A DNA stretch of 64,000 nucleotides from Sphingomonas sp. 28-63-12 (GTDB lineage Bacteria; Pseudomonadota; Alphaproteobacteria; Sphingomonadales; Sphingomonadaceae). Numbering within the stretch: the stretch's first letter is position 1; each line of letters starts with the position of its first letter. This document shows positions 49,637-59,288 of the stretch, one piece after another. Below the pieces are notes generated by a model that was given only the letters and a program-made list of their open reading frames with translations, was not told the origin of the DNA and searched no databases. The stretch lies in NCBI GenBank assembly GCA_002281535.1, contig NCGD01000001.1, positions 106,231 through 170,230 on the forward strand, read 5' to 3'. The position numbers and the translations under genes were made by a program.

Positions 49637-51829
49637 ATGAACCGGTTTCGCCGTCTGCAGACACTACTGGCCGGCCAGCCCGATCGGTCTTGGGCGGCCT
49701 TCGCCGCCTGGGTGAAGGCGCGGCGGCGGAGCGACTATGCGTTGGGCGGGCTGATCCTGCTTGTGCTGGCCGGCGTCATCCTGGATTATGCGACCCAGCC
49801 GCCGCCACTACCGGGCTACGCGCAGGTCCGCCGCGCCTGGCAGCCCTCGGAAGCCTGGCTCTATGCGCGCGACGGCACGCTGATTGACAGCGCGCGCGTC
49901 AATTTTGCGGTGCGACGCCTCGCCTGGACGCCGCTCAGCCGGGTCTCGCCAGCCACCCGCGACACCTTGCTCGCCGCGGAGGACAAGCGCTTCTACAGCC
50001 ATGGTGGTGTCGATTTTCTGGCGGTGGGCGCTGCCATTCGCGCGCGGCTGCAGGGCCAGCATGGGCGCGGGGCGAGTACGCTGTCGATGCAGCTCGCCGG
50101 CTATCTCAGCGCCGATCTCGCCGCACCCGGCGCGCGCGGCTGGCGCGACAAGCTCCGCCAGATGCGCGCCGCCTGGGCGCTCGAACGCGGCTGGGGCAAG
50201 GACCAGATCTTCGAAGCCTATCTCAACCTGGCAGGGTTTCGTGGCGAGGCGCAGGGGATCGGCGCTGTGGCGCTGGGCCTGTTCGGCAAGACTCCGGATG
50301 CGTTGTCGCGTGATGATTCGCTGCTGCTGGCGGCGCTGTTGCCCGATCCGCAGGCGCGTCCCGATCAGGTCGCGCGCCGCGCCTGTGCTTTGGCGCACGC
50401 CACTGACTGCAGCAGGTTCGACGCCGCCGCATGGTCGATGCTCGGTCCGGCGCGCAGCCTGGCGCTCGATCCGGGACTTGCCCCGCATCTGGCGAGCCGG
50501 TTGCTGACCAAGCCCGGCCTCAAGGTCATCACGACAATCGATGCCGAAACCCAGCGAATCGCGATCGCGGCGCTCGTCCGGCAATTGCGGGGGCTTGGTG
50601 GCGCGCGCGCGCGCGATGGCGCGGTAGTGGTGGTGGACAATCAAAGCGGCGATGTGCTGGCCTATGTCGGCGGCGTCGGCGGCGCCTCGACTGCTGCTGC
50701 CGTCGATGGTGCCAACAGCTATCGTCAGGCCGGGTCCACGCTCAAGCCGTTCCTCTACGCCGATGCGATCGAGAAGGGCTATCTCACCGCCGCCTCGATC
50801 CTTGATGATTCCCCGGTCCAGCTCGATACAGCGTCAGGCCTGTACGTGCCGCAAAACTACGATCGCGATTTCAAGGGCCCGGTCTCTGCGCGCAGCGCGC
50901 TGGCGGGGTCGCTCAACGTGCCAGCGGTGCGCACCCTGCTGCTCGTTGGCGTCGAACCGTTTCGCGACCGGCTGTGGGACACGGGCTATCGCGGCCTGAC
51001 CGAGGACGGGCAATATTACGGCTTTTCGCTGGCGCTCGGGTCGGCCGAAGTAACCCTGCTTGAGCAGGTCGCCGCGTTTCGCTCGCTCGCGCTGGGCGGG
51101 CGCTGGTCGGCGCTGCGGCTTACCCCCGCGGACAAGCCGGCGCCCCCCCGCGCCGTCACCACCCCGGCCGCTGCCTGGATCGTCAGCGATGTGCTTGCCG
51201 ATCCCAATGCCCGAGCCGGCACCTTCGGTCTCGACAGCGCGCTGCGGCTGCCTTTTTGGGCGGCGGTGAAAACGGGCACGTCAAAGGGGATGCGCGACAA
51301 TTGGTGCGTCGGCTTTTCGGATCGATTCACCGTCGGCGTGTGGGTCGGCAACTTGGAGGGTGACCCGATGCGCGCGGTGTCGGGCACCAGTGGCGCTGCG
51401 CCGGTGTGGCGCGACGTAATGCTGGCGATCAACGCACGCGGCAGCGGCCCGCCGCCGATGCCCAAGGGCGTCGAGAGCCGCCGGATCAACTTTGATGGCG
51501 GCATTGAGCAGCCCCGGCGGGAGTATTTTCTGGCGGGTACCGCGCAGGCCCGAATCGCCGGTGCACCCGATACCGCCCGGCGACCGCGAATCACCAATCC
51601 CGTCTCGGGCAGCGTCTATGCGCTCGATCCCGATATACCGGTCGGTCGTCAGCGGTTGGCCATCGGAGTATCGGGGGCGACGGGGGCGCACCGGATCGAG
51701 CTCGATGGCAAGGATCTGGGCGCTGCCGACGGGCACCCCTTGGTGCTGGCCGGCCCCGGCCGCCACCAGTTGCGGCTGATCGATCTTGGCGGGCGAGTCG
51801 TCGATCAGGCGATTTTCACGATGCGCTGA
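49637..51829 (+). CDS. pbpC: Penicillin-binding protein 1C
   Basis: 730 residues. One membrane helix (~35-52), GT51 transglycosylase (~85-250) with E-D-K-R-F-Y-S-H-G-G-V-D and G-A-S-T-L-S-M-Q-L, a transpeptidase domain with S-T-L-K (active Ser), S-L-N and K-T-G-T-S, and a C-terminal BiPBP_C domain (~640-725). It synthesises peptidoglycan and is thought to repair it; macroglobulin-PBP1C pairing suggests plugging of breaches and trapping of proteases. The ribosome-binding site is weak, consistent with coupling to the upstream gene. Confidence 0.94.
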   Translation: MNRFRRLQTLLAGQPDRSWAAFAAWVKARRRSDYALGGLILLVLAGVILDYATQPPPLPGYAQVRRAWQPSEAWLYARDGTLIDSARVNFAVRRLAWTPLSRVSPATRDTLLAAEDKRFYSHGGVDFLAVGAAIRARLQGQHGRGASTLSMQLAGYLSADLAAPGARGWRDKLRQMRAAWALERGWGKDQIFEAYLNLAGFRGEAQGIGAVALGLFGKTPDALSRDDSLLLAALLPDPQARPDQVARRACALAHATDCSRFDAAAWSMLGPARSLALDPGLAPHLASRLLTKPGLKVITTIDAETQRIAIAALVRQLRGLGGARARDGAVVVVDNQSGDVLAYVGGVGGASTAAAVDGANSYRQAGSTLKPFLYADAIEKGYLTAASILDDSPVQLDTASGLYVPQNYDRDFKGPVSARSALAGSLNVPAVRTLLLVGVEPFRDRLWDTGYRGLTEDGQYYGFSLALGSAEVTLLEQVAAFRSLALGGRWSALRLTPADKPAPPRAVTTPAAAWIVSDVLADPNARAGTFGLDSALRLPFWAAVKTGTSKGMRDNWCVGFSDRFTVGVWVGNLEGDPMRAVSGTSGAAPVWRDVMLAINARGSGPPPMPKGVESRRINFDGGIEQPRREYFLAGTAQARIAGAPDTARRPRITNPVSGSVYALDPDIPVGRQRLAIGVSGATGAHRIELDGKDLGAADGHPLVLAGPGRHQLRLIDLGGRVVDQAIFTMR

Positions 51830-51853
51830 TGGCAGTGCGATCAGACACGAAAA

Positions 51854-51882
51854 GGCCGGCGCAGAGGGCGTCCGCGCCGGCC
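51854..51882. terminator. Bidirectional terminator between pbpC and the rcnB-like gene
   Basis: GGCCGGCGC (51854-51862) and its exact complement (51874-51882), 11-base loop. On the minus strand it is followed by TTTTCG, serving the rcnB-like transcript; on the plus strand an AATT-rich stretch follows. It lies in the convergent gap. Confidence 0.8.
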
Positions 51883-51905
51883 AATTCATTGATGACTCGA
51901 GTCGT

Positions 51906-52412
51906 TTAGAAGAAAAATCCACGATAGACGTCAAGCACCACGCCGCGGCGCGTGTCGATCAACAGGGCGTCGTCATAATGGCGCACCCAGCGGGCATAGC
52001 CTCGAGCCGGCGGCAGGCGATACCGCCACGGATCGGCAATGAAATAGCGCGACCCGTAATAAGCCGGCGCGATCCGCACGCCCGTCCGGAAGCTTGTGTA
52101 ACGGAACGGCGCGCGCCACTCGCCCCGGGCATAAAGGCCGCGATTGGTGGCGCGATAATTGCGCCAATCGTTGCGGCCCCAGGCACGGTCGCGATCATAG
52201 CGGTCCTCGCGCAACTCCTGTCGCGCCTCGCGCACATCGCGGCGCTCGTCACGGATGTCGCGCGGGTCGCCCCGGCGATAGGCCTGGTTCAGCTCCCGCT
52301 GTTGCTCGCGCAGGTCCTGACGATCGCGCCGGACTTCCTGTTGCGATTGGGCATTCGCGGCGGCAGGCAGCATCGTGGCTGCCATCAACCCCATAATAAT
52401 GAATTTACGCAT
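51906..52412 (-). CDS. RcnB family periplasmic protein
   Basis: 168 residues: signal peptide to ~21 (A-A-A-N-A-Q), an Arg/Asp/Glu-rich helical segment of ~55 residues with R-R-D-x-R-D repeats, then an RcnB-like C-terminus with Y-R-A-T-N-R-G, A-P-A-Y-Y-G-S-R-Y and W-V-R-H-Y-D-D-A-L-L-I-D-T-R-R-G-V-V. RcnB helps nickel/cobalt homeostasis in E. coli; sphingomonad homologues are of unknown role. Start ATG 52412 with GGAGG upstream. Confidence 0.88.
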   Translation of the reverse strand: MRKFIIMGLMAATMLPAAANAQSQQEVRRDRQDLREQQRELNQAYRRGDPRDIRDERRDVREARQELREDRYDRDRAWGRNDWRNYRATNRGLYARGEWRAPFRYTSFRTGVRIAPAYYGSRYFIADPWRYRLPPARGYARWVRHYDDALLIDTRRGVVLDVYRGFFF

Positions 52413-52581
52413 GATGGACCTCCATTTTCTTGATCAGCGGACAACGCCCAAAGGGGATTCGGGTGCCGTCTGAAAATGGATTTGCCCGAGTCGGGCTGAA
52501 CGGTGCGCGAACGCGTCAGTCATCCTGGCGACAGGGTTACCGGTCGCAGGCGGCGGACTAATACCAATCAGGATCGCCGAA

Positions 52582-53085
52582 TTAAGGGGTCTCGCGCCCG
52601 CCTGGGTCGCCGCCCGGGGCCGTCCCGGCACCAACTGTGCCGATATTCCCGAACAGATCCTGGAAGAAGGTGCGGTGACGCCCAAGCGTCGGCGTCGTCT
52701 TGCCGTAGGGATTGATCGCGGCAACCTGTTCAATACCGGTGCGATCGACCGCCGTTACGACGCCCTTGTCGTTGAAGCGGACGCGCAGCACTGTCTGCGC
52801 GTTGGCGTGCGGGCTGCGATACGCGTAAAAGCGCGTGTCGCGCGACACGTAATAATATTCGCGGGCGTCGCCGGCCGAATCATGGTCAAACTGCCCGGTA
52901 AATGTCGGCTTGCCGAGCACCTGGACGACCGAGGCGCGGTTATCGACCCCGGGCTGGACCGAATTCACCAGATCGGCATCAATCACATAGCCCTGATGCC
53001 CTTTGAGCCGGGCGCAGCCTGAAAGCGCAGCGCCGGCAGCGCCGATCATCAGCAAAATCCCGATACGGCTGGATAAACGGCTCAT
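52582..53085 (-). CDS. bamE: Outer membrane assembly lipoprotein BamE (SmpA/OmlA)
   Basis: 167 residues. Lipobox L-S-G-C (Cys ~23). The SmpA/OmlA domain has V-Q-P-G-V-D-N-R-A-S-V-V-Q-V-L-G-K-P-T and Y-Y-Y-V-S-R-D-T-R, then V-L-R-V-R-F-N-D-K-G-V-V. BamE is part of the outer-membrane protein insertion machine. It has a ~40-residue extra C-terminus rich in Gly, usual in sphingomonads as I recall. ATG 53085 with GGGAGAG; divergent from the cytochrome chaperone gene. Confidence 0.92.
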   Translation of the reverse strand: MSRLSSRIGILLMIGAAGAALSGCARLKGHQGYVIDADLVNSVQPGVDNRASVVQVLGKPTFTGQFDHDSAGDAREYYYVSRDTRFYAYRSPHANAQTVLRVRFNDKGVVTAVDRTGIEQVAAINPYGKTTPTLGRHRTFFQDLFGNIGTVGAGTAPGGDPGGRETP

Positions 53086-53197
53086 TCGACTCTCCCAGGC
53101 GGGCACGCGGACAAAACGGCGCATTGCATCGCGCCGTTGGAGCCTCAATATGCCGGGGAGCGCCGCCAGACAAGGCGGCGCGATGAATGGAGTTGAG

Positions 53198-53707
53198 ATG
53201 GGGTTGATCGACAGGCTGTTCGGCGCCAGCCGCCCGGCGGCAACGGCACCGCTTTATACAGCGATCCTGGCGGAAGGACGCGCGCCACACTGGTATCTGG
53301 CCGGCGCAGTGCCTGACACGATGGATGGCCGGTTTGACATGATCGCGGCGATTCTCGCGCTCGTGCTGCTGCGGCTGGAAGACGATCCCGCCAGCGCGGC
53401 GGCAAGCGCGGAGCTCACCGAACAGTTTATCGAGGATATGGACGGCCAGCTGCGCGAAAGCGGGATTGGCGATGTCGGGATCGGCAAATATGTCGGCCAG
53501 ATGATGAGCATGCTTGGCGGGCGACTGGGCGCCTATCGCGCCGCGCTGGCAAGCGGCGAGCTCGCCCCGGCGCTGCGACGCAATCTCTATCGCGGCACCG
53601 ACCCCGGCGACCAGGCGATTGCCTATGCCGCCGGGCAGGTGCTGGCGCTGCGCGATCGGCTGGCCGAGCTGGATAGCGCAACGATCCTGGCCGGAACGAT
53701 CCGATGA
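53198..53707 (+). CDS. Ubiquinol-cytochrome c chaperone family protein
   Basis: 169 residues matching the Ubiq_cyt_C_chap (CBP3/UQCC1) domain: W-Y-L-A-G-A-V-P-D-T-M-D-G-R-F-D-M-I-A-A, F-I-E-D-M-D-G-Q-L-R-E-S-G-I-G-D-V-G-I-G-K and Y-R-A-A-L. It assists cytochrome bc1 assembly. Start ATG 53198 (GGAG upstream); ATG 53183 is possible. The stop overlaps the DUF177 gene by 4 bp, a standard alphaproteobacterial pairing. Confidence 0.9.
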   Translation: MGLIDRLFGASRPAATAPLYTAILAEGRAPHWYLAGAVPDTMDGRFDMIAAILALVLLRLEDDPASAAASAELTEQFIEDMDGQLRESGIGDVGIGKYVGQMMSMLGGRLGAYRAALASGELAPALRRNLYRGTDPGDQAIAYAAGQVLALRDRLAELDSATILAGTIR

Positions 53708-54234
53708 CCCTGCCCGAATTTCATCGGCCCGAACGGGTAGAGATGATCGGCGAAATGGAGCGTGTGATCAAGGTTTCCGCCAATGCGGGCGAGCGCGCGG
53801 CGCTGGCGGCGCGGTTCGCGCTGATCGAGCTAGTGCGGCTTGATGGCTCGTTTTCGGTTGCGCGTGGCCCGTCAGGGATCGTGGCGCATGGCCGGGTAAT
53901 CGCGGATGTCGTCCAGGCCTGTGTGGTGACCGGGGAAAAACTGGCGGTCCGGATCGACGAGACGGTCGCCCTGTGTTTCGTCGCTGATGCCGATCCGGCT
54001 GGTGCGGAGATCGAACTGAGCCTCGACGCGCTCGATATCATCGCTTTTGACGGTCATGCAATCGATCTGGGCGAAGCGGCTGCCGAGACGATGGCGCTCG
54101 CGCTCGCGCCATTTCCGCGCAGCGCCAATGCCGAAGCGGTGCTGCGCGACGCCGGCATCTTGCGTGAGGAGGATGTGCGGCCAGTCGGCGCGCTGGCCGG
54201 GCTCAAGGCTAAGCTTGAGGGGAAGAAACCCTAA
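53704..54234 (+). CDS. YceD/DUF177 family protein
   Basis: 176 residues of the DUF177 family, whose bacterial members are linked to 23S rRNA/ribosome biogenesis and usually sit next to rpmF. Visible marks are the short N-terminal F-H-R-P-E-R, the beta-rich core V-V-Q-A-C-V-V-T-G-E-K-L (usually C-x-R-C-L; here one Cys), the acidic D-L-G-E-A-A-A-E region and the L-A-L-A-P-F-P-R-S motif. No rpmF follows; a SixA-like gene on the other strand does. Confidence 0.88.
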   Translation: MTLPEFHRPERVEMIGEMERVIKVSANAGERAALAARFALIELVRLDGSFSVARGPSGIVAHGRVIADVVQACVVTGEKLAVRIDETVALCFVADADPAGAEIELSLDALDIIAFDGHAIDLGEAAAETMALALAPFPRSANAEAVLRDAGILREEDVRPVGALAGLKAKLEGKKP

Positions 54235-54242
54235 CTGGCCGG

Positions 54243-54785
54243 TTATTCGGTATCCGGTCCCAGGCCCGGATCAAGATCGCGCGGGCGGATGAAGCGCGTC
54301 AGCGTGGCGCGGTGCGCCGAGAGATCGGCCCAGTCGTCACAGGCAAAGACGAGTTCGGCAAGGCTGGCCGTCGGGAACTTGATCTCCACCTCGTCACGCA
54401 GCCCAGGATCGGCGCCTTCGGGCACCAGCATCAGCACCAGGTCTTCAAGCCCGGGATTATGCCCCACCAGCAATAGCCGCTCGACATCTGCCGGCACCGT
54501 ATTGACCAGATCGAGCAACGTGGCCGCCGACGCGAGATAGATTCGCCTTTCCCATTCGGGCGCAAGTTCCTGGCCATAGCCCGTTGCAAGATGATCAAGT
54601 GTCTCGATCACGCGAATGGCAGGGGAGGCAAGGATATGATCAAACTCGATCGCGTTGTCGCGAAGATAGTGCCCGATCGTCGCTGCCGCCCGCTTGCCGC
54701 GCGGGTTGAGCGCCCGGTCGAAATCGCGCGCAACGGGGTCGTCCCAACCCGATTTGGCATGCCGGAGCAATGTCAGCGTCTTCAT
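54243..54785 (-). CDS. SixA-like histidine phosphatase
   Basis: 180 residues of the branch-2-like small histidine phosphatase fold: L-L-R-H-A-K-S with the catalytic His (~8-14), L-A-S-P-A-I-R-V-I-E-T, L-L-L-V-G-H-N-P-G-L-E-D. SixA removes phosphate from HPt domains in E. coli; the substrate here is not known. ATG 54785 is chosen for its GGAG spacing; GTG 54791 is possible. It is followed on the same strand by nothing; upstream is the DinG-like gene with 12 bp between them, so the two are cotranscribed. Confidence 0.9.
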   Translation of the reverse strand: MKTLTLLRHAKSGWDDPVARDFDRALNPRGKRAAATIGHYLRDNAIEFDHILASPAIRVIETLDHLATGYGQELAPEWERRIYLASAATLLDLVNTVPADVERLLLVGHNPGLEDLVLMLVPEGADPGLRDEVEIKFPTASLAELVFACDDWADLSAHRATLTRFIRPRDLDPGLGPDTE

Positions 54786-54797
54786 GCCCACTCCGTA

Positions 54798-57506
54798 TCA
54801 GGCGTTGTGAATAGCCTCATGCCCCAGCGACGTGACGGATGAAAGACGTTGCGTGACCCTGATGATCGCTTCGTCGAGCGTGACACGCACAATTGGGACA
54901 CCCGGGGGGAAAGCGCTCAGCAGCCGTGAGGGCATTGCCGCCGACAGCAGCACGAACGCGCCACGATCATCGGCACGCCGGATCAGCCGGCCAAATGCCT
55001 GGGCCAGCCGCGCACGGACAAAGCGATCGTCATAGGCCGCCCCGCCCCCCGCCAGCCGCCGGGCACTGTGCAGCACGGTCGGCTTGGCCCAGGGCACACC
55101 CTCCATCACCACCAGTCGCAGCGACCGGCCAGGCACATCGACGCCGTCGCGCAGTGCATCGGTGCCGAGCAGCGAGGCACGCATGTCGTCGCGAAAAATA
55201 TCGACGAGCGTGCCAGTGTCGATCGGATCGACATGCTGGGCGTGGAGCGCCAGCCCCTCGCGCGCCAGCCGGTCGGCGATGCGGGCATGGACTGCGCGCA
55301 GCCGCCTGATCGCGGTAAACAGCCCAAGCGTCCCACCGCCCGCCGCCACGATTAGCTGGGCATAGGCGTTGGCGAGCGCACCGGTATCGCCGCGCTTTAC
55401 ATCGGTAACGATCAACACTTCGGCGGCATTGGCGTAATCGAACGGGCTGGGCGCGTCGAAATGGGCCGGCGCGTGCGCCAGGTGATGCGCGCCCGTGCGG
55501 GCGTCCGCGACCGACCAGTCGCCGCCGCCTTTCAGCGTCGCAGAGGTGATCAGCGCACCCTGCGCGGGCTTCAGCACGATCTCGGCAAAGGGGCGGGTCG
55601 GGTCGAGCCAGCGACGGTGTATGCCAATGTCGTACTCGCGGCCCTCAACTCGCTCGACCGCCAGCCAGTCCACAAAATCCGGGTCAGCCGGGCCGCCGAC
55701 GCGCGCCAGCAGCGCCAGCCAGGCGGCAACCGAATCGGCCCGCCAGGCCAGCGAGGCAATCGCACCCTCGATCCGCGCCCGCGCCGGCCCGTCCAGCCAG
55801 TCGGGGCCGTCGGTGAGCACCGCCTCGAGCCGTCGGCCGAGCGCAACCAGTGGGCGGTAGAGCGAATCCAGCGCCTGCCCCGCCTGCGCCGCCGCCTCAA
55901 TCAGCGCGGCATCGGGCTCGGCGAGTTCGGTTTCCAGTCCATAGCCGGCATCTTCCTTATTATCGTCGCGTGCATAGACAAGGCCACGCACCGCCGCGAG
56001 CAGGGCCTCAATCGCCCCAAAGGGCTGCCCCTCCCCGATCCGGCCGAGCCAGCCATCAGCAGGCAGCGCACGCACTGCGTCTGCCGCCTCGGCAATCGCC
56101 CGTGCGCCGGCTTCGTCATAGCTTGCCACGTCGGAAAGCCGCGCGGCGAGCCCGCGCCGTCGGCCGCGCGCGCCCGATTCGGGGCCCATTACCCAGCGCC
56201 GCAACTCGATCGTCTCCTGCCCGGTCAGCGCGGTGGCGAACATCGAATCGGCGGCATCGAACAGGTGATGGCCTTCGTCGAACACATAACGGCTCGGCCG
56301 TGTCGCGGTTTCACGCCCCCGCGCGGCGTTGACCATCACCAGCGCGTGATTGGCGATGACGATATCGGCCTCTGCACTCGCGCGCGCTGCTTTTTCGATG
56401 AAGCATTTGCGGTAATGCGGGCAGCCGGCATAGACGCATTCGCCGCGCCGGTCGGTCAGCGCGGTCGGGCCGTTGCGACGGAACAAGGTGGGTAGCCAGC
56501 CGGGCAGGTCACCGCCGACCATGTCGCCATCCGCCGTGTAGGCCGCCCAGCGCGCGACCAGCTGCGCCAGCACCGCCGCCCGGCCCTGGAACCCGCCCTG
56601 CAGCGCATCTTCCAGATTGAGCAGGCAGGCGTAATTCTCCCGCCCCTTGCGTGTGACCACCTTGGCTTTGCGCACCGTGGCATCGGGGAACAACCGCGCA
56701 CTTTCATGGCCCAATTGCCGTTGCAAGGTCTTGGTGAAGGTCGACACCCAAACCGCCCCGCCGGCCTGCTCGGCCCAGAGCGAGGCGGGCGCAAGATAGC
56801 CGAGCGTCTTGCCGATTCCGGTGCCGGCTTCGGCCAGGACAAGATTGGGCGAATCACGCATCATGCGCGGCGCGAAAGCAGCGCTGGCAGCATCGGCAAA
56901 GGCGCGCTGGCCGGGGCGCCGCTCCGCGCCGCTGCCAGTGAGAGTGGCGAGGCGGGCCTGCGTTTCGGCCGGATCGAGCGTCACCGTGCGTGGGGCGGCG
57001 CGAGGGGCGCCCTCATTCCATTCGGCGAGCTTGGCAAACAGCCAGCGCTCCGCCGTTTCAGGCTTGGCAATCCGGTCGGCCAACACTGGCACCCAGGGCC
57101 AGCGCAACCGGGCAAGCGCCTGCAATGACGTCCACGCGCCTTCACGCTCGGGCCAGTCGCCAGCGGTCTGCGCGATCAGCGCGGCAGCCGAGGCGCGCAG
57201 GAAGGGCGCAATCGCGTCGTCGCGCACCGGCTCCTCAAGCCCCGTTGCGCGGGCAATCCCGCGCGGCGTTGGCACCATGAACTGGGCAGGCCGCAGAAAA
57301 GCGAAGAGTTCAAGCAGGTCGAGCCCTGACAATTCGGCATAGCCAAGTCGTTGCCCAACCAGCGCCGCGTTGAGCATGATCATCGGCGTATCGGCGGCCA
57401 GCCGGATCGCCTCGCCGCGGCCGACCTGCCGTGTTTCGCCCTCATGCGCGATCCAGATGCCGCCATGGCTTGCGTGAAGTGCTGGATAGGGCAAAGAGGC
57501 GGGCAT
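54798..57506 (-). CDS. DinG/Rad3-like ATP-dependent DNA helicase with Fe-S motif
   Basis: 902 residues. Motif I A-E-A-G-T-G-I-G-K-T-L (~228-238), four candidate Fe-S cysteines (Y-A-C-L-L, G-E-C-V-Y, A-G-C-P-H and R-K-C-F-I), D-E-G-H box (motif II, F-D-E-G-H-H-L), and C-terminal motif VI region Q-A-F-G-R-L-I-R-R. The ~220-residue N-terminal domain is of the alphaproteobacterial type that precedes helicase domain I. It unwinds 5'-3' DNA or R-loops by homology. ATG 57506; divergent from lysK with only 39 bp between starts. Confidence 0.92.
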   Translation of the reverse strand: MPASLPYPALHASHGGIWIAHEGETRQVGRGEAIRLAADTPMIMLNAALVGQRLGYAELSGLDLLELFAFLRPAQFMVPTPRGIARATGLEEPVRDDAIAPFLRASAAALIAQTAGDWPEREGAWTSLQALARLRWPWVPVLADRIAKPETAERWLFAKLAEWNEGAPRAAPRTVTLDPAETQARLATLTGSGAERRPGQRAFADAASAAFAPRMMRDSPNLVLAEAGTGIGKTLGYLAPASLWAEQAGGAVWVSTFTKTLQRQLGHESARLFPDATVRKAKVVTRKGRENYACLLNLEDALQGGFQGRAAVLAQLVARWAAYTADGDMVGGDLPGWLPTLFRRNGPTALTDRRGECVYAGCPHYRKCFIEKAARASAEADIVIANHALVMVNAARGRETATRPSRYVFDEGHHLFDAADSMFATALTGQETIELRRWVMGPESGARGRRRGLAARLSDVASYDEAGARAIAEAADAVRALPADGWLGRIGEGQPFGAIEALLAAVRGLVYARDDNKEDAGYGLETELAEPDAALIEAAAQAGQALDSLYRPLVALGRRLEAVLTDGPDWLDGPARARIEGAIASLAWRADSVAAWLALLARVGGPADPDFVDWLAVERVEGREYDIGIHRRWLDPTRPFAEIVLKPAQGALITSATLKGGGDWSVADARTGAHHLAHAPAHFDAPSPFDYANAAEVLIVTDVKRGDTGALANAYAQLIVAAGGGTLGLFTAIRRLRAVHARIADRLAREGLALHAQHVDPIDTGTLVDIFRDDMRASLLGTDALRDGVDVPGRSLRLVVMEGVPWAKPTVLHSARRLAGGGAAYDDRFVRARLAQAFGRLIRRADDRGAFVLLSAAMPSRLLSAFPPGVPIVRVTLDEAIIRVTQRLSSVTSLGHEAIHNA

Positions 57507-57545
57507 CCCCGATACTCTGCCGATATGGGAACGAAAGGGCAACTT

Positions 57546-59120
57546 GTGACTGATCCGCGCGCCGCTGCACTCGCTTCAAAGGCCTGGCCTTATGAAGAGG
57601 CGCGCAAGCTGCTGAAACGCTATCCGGAGGGCAAGCCCGCCAGGAACGGACAGCCTGCCCCGATCATCTTCGAAACCGGCTATGGACCGTCGGGCCTGCC
57701 GCATATCGGCACCTTCAACGAAGTGTTGCGCACAACGATGGTCCGCCATGCGTTCCAGGCGATGTCCGACGCGCCGACGCGGCTCATCGAATTTTCCGAC
57801 GATATGGACGGCCTGCGCAAGGTGCCGGACAATGTGCCGAACCAGGCGATGTTGACCGAGCATCTCGGCAAGCCGCTCAGTCGCATTCCCGATCCGTTCG
57901 GCAAGTTCGAGAGTTTCGCTGCGCATAACAATGCGATGCTGCGCGATTTCCTCGATCGGTTCGGCTTCGACTATGAATTCATCTCCTCCGCCTCGCAGTA
58001 CGAGGCCGGGGTGTTCGACGATGCCCTGAAGGGCGTGCTGCGTCATTATGACGCAATCATGGGCGTCATGCTCCCCACGCTGCGCAAGGAGCGCGCCGCG
58101 ACTTATTCGCCCATTCTGCCGATCAGCCCCAAGACCGGCATCGTTTTGCAAGTCCCGGTCGAAGTGGTCGATGCGGACCTGGGCACGATCCGCTTCACCG
58201 ACAGCGATGGCGAAGTGCTCACCCAGAGCGTACTCGGCGGCCAGGCCAAGCTGCAATGGAAGGTCGATTGGGCGATGCGCTGGGTCGCGCTTGGCGTCGA
58301 TTATGAGATGTACGGCAAGGACCTGATCGACAGCGGCGTGCAATCGGGCAAGATCGCGCGCGTCCTGGGCGGCCGCCCGCCTGAGGCGCTGATCTACGAA
58401 ATGTTTCTCGACGAGAATGGCGAGAAGATCTCCAAGTCCAAGGGCAATGGCCTGACGCTGGAGCAATGGCTCGATTACGGCACGCAGGAGAGCCTTGCCT
58501 TCTTCGCCTATCGCGAGCCCAAAAAGGCTAAGCAGCTGCACATCGGCGTCATCCCCCGCGCCGTGGACGAGTATTTCCAGTTCCGCGGCAATTATGCGGC
58601 GCAACCACTGGAGCAAAAGCTCGGCAATCCCGCCCATCATATCCATAACGGCGCTGTCCCGGCCGCAAACCCGCCGGTAACCTTTGGCCTGCTGCTCAAC
58701 CTCGTCGGGGTCCTCGGCGCTGGCGCGACGCCGGCACAGGTGCGTGGCTATCTCGCCAATTATGTCGATGGCGAGATCACGCCGGAGCTCGACGCGCTGA
58801 TCGATCATGCGCTCGCCTATAATCGCGATTTCGTGGCACCCACGCTCGTTCGCCGCAAGCCGCAGGGCGTTGAAGTGGCGGCGCTCGAACGGCTGGATCG
58901 CGAATTGGCGCCGCTGCCTGCCGAGACATCGGCAGTGGATTTGCAGAACATCGTCTATGCGATCGGCAACGACGGCGGGTTCGAGAATTTGCGGGACTGG
59001 TTCGGCGCGTTGTATGAAACGTTGCTGGGCTCAAGCCAGGGCCCCCGGATGGGCAGCTTCATCGCGCTTTATGGTATCGACAATAGCCGCAAGCTGATTG
59101 CCGAAGCACTGGCGCGATAG
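57546..59120 (+). CDS. lysK: Lysyl-tRNA synthetase, class I
   Basis: 524 residues. Charges tRNA-Lys. Class I marks: P-S-G-L-P-H-I-G-T-F (HIGH-like) at ~45-54 and K-I-S-K-S-K-G-N-G. The class I enzyme replaces the usual class II LysS in Alphaproteobacteria and most Archaea. The start GTG 57546 gives M-T-D-P-R, with AAAGGG upstream; ATG 57525 is a possible longer form. No class II lysS is in this window. Confidence 0.93.
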   Translation: MTDPRAAALASKAWPYEEARKLLKRYPEGKPARNGQPAPIIFETGYGPSGLPHIGTFNEVLRTTMVRHAFQAMSDAPTRLIEFSDDMDGLRKVPDNVPNQAMLTEHLGKPLSRIPDPFGKFESFAAHNNAMLRDFLDRFGFDYEFISSASQYEAGVFDDALKGVLRHYDAIMGVMLPTLRKERAATYSPILPISPKTGIVLQVPVEVVDADLGTIRFTDSDGEVLTQSVLGGQAKLQWKVDWAMRWVALGVDYEMYGKDLIDSGVQSGKIARVLGGRPPEALIYEMFLDENGEKISKSKGNGLTLEQWLDYGTQESLAFFAYREPKKAKQLHIGVIPRAVDEYFQFRGNYAAQPLEQKLGNPAHHIHNGAVPAANPPVTFGLLLNLVGVLGAGATPAQVRGYLANYVDGEITPELDALIDHALAYNRDFVAPTLVRRKPQGVEVAALERLDRELAPLPAETSAVDLQNIVYAIGNDGGFENLRDWFGALYETLLGSSQGPRMGSFIALYGIDNSRKLIAEALAR

Positions 59121-59288
59121 GATATTGCAAGCGTCGCTGATGCCGATCCCGCAAGCGGCCGCCCAACGCTGGACGAGCCTCGGCCTTCACCGCCGAAGCC
59201 CAGCCGCATGGCAGCCTGTGCGGCGCAGGTTACTCGGCGTCGCGCGAAACCGGCGGCTATGGTAGGAACAACAAGACGTTAGGACATA

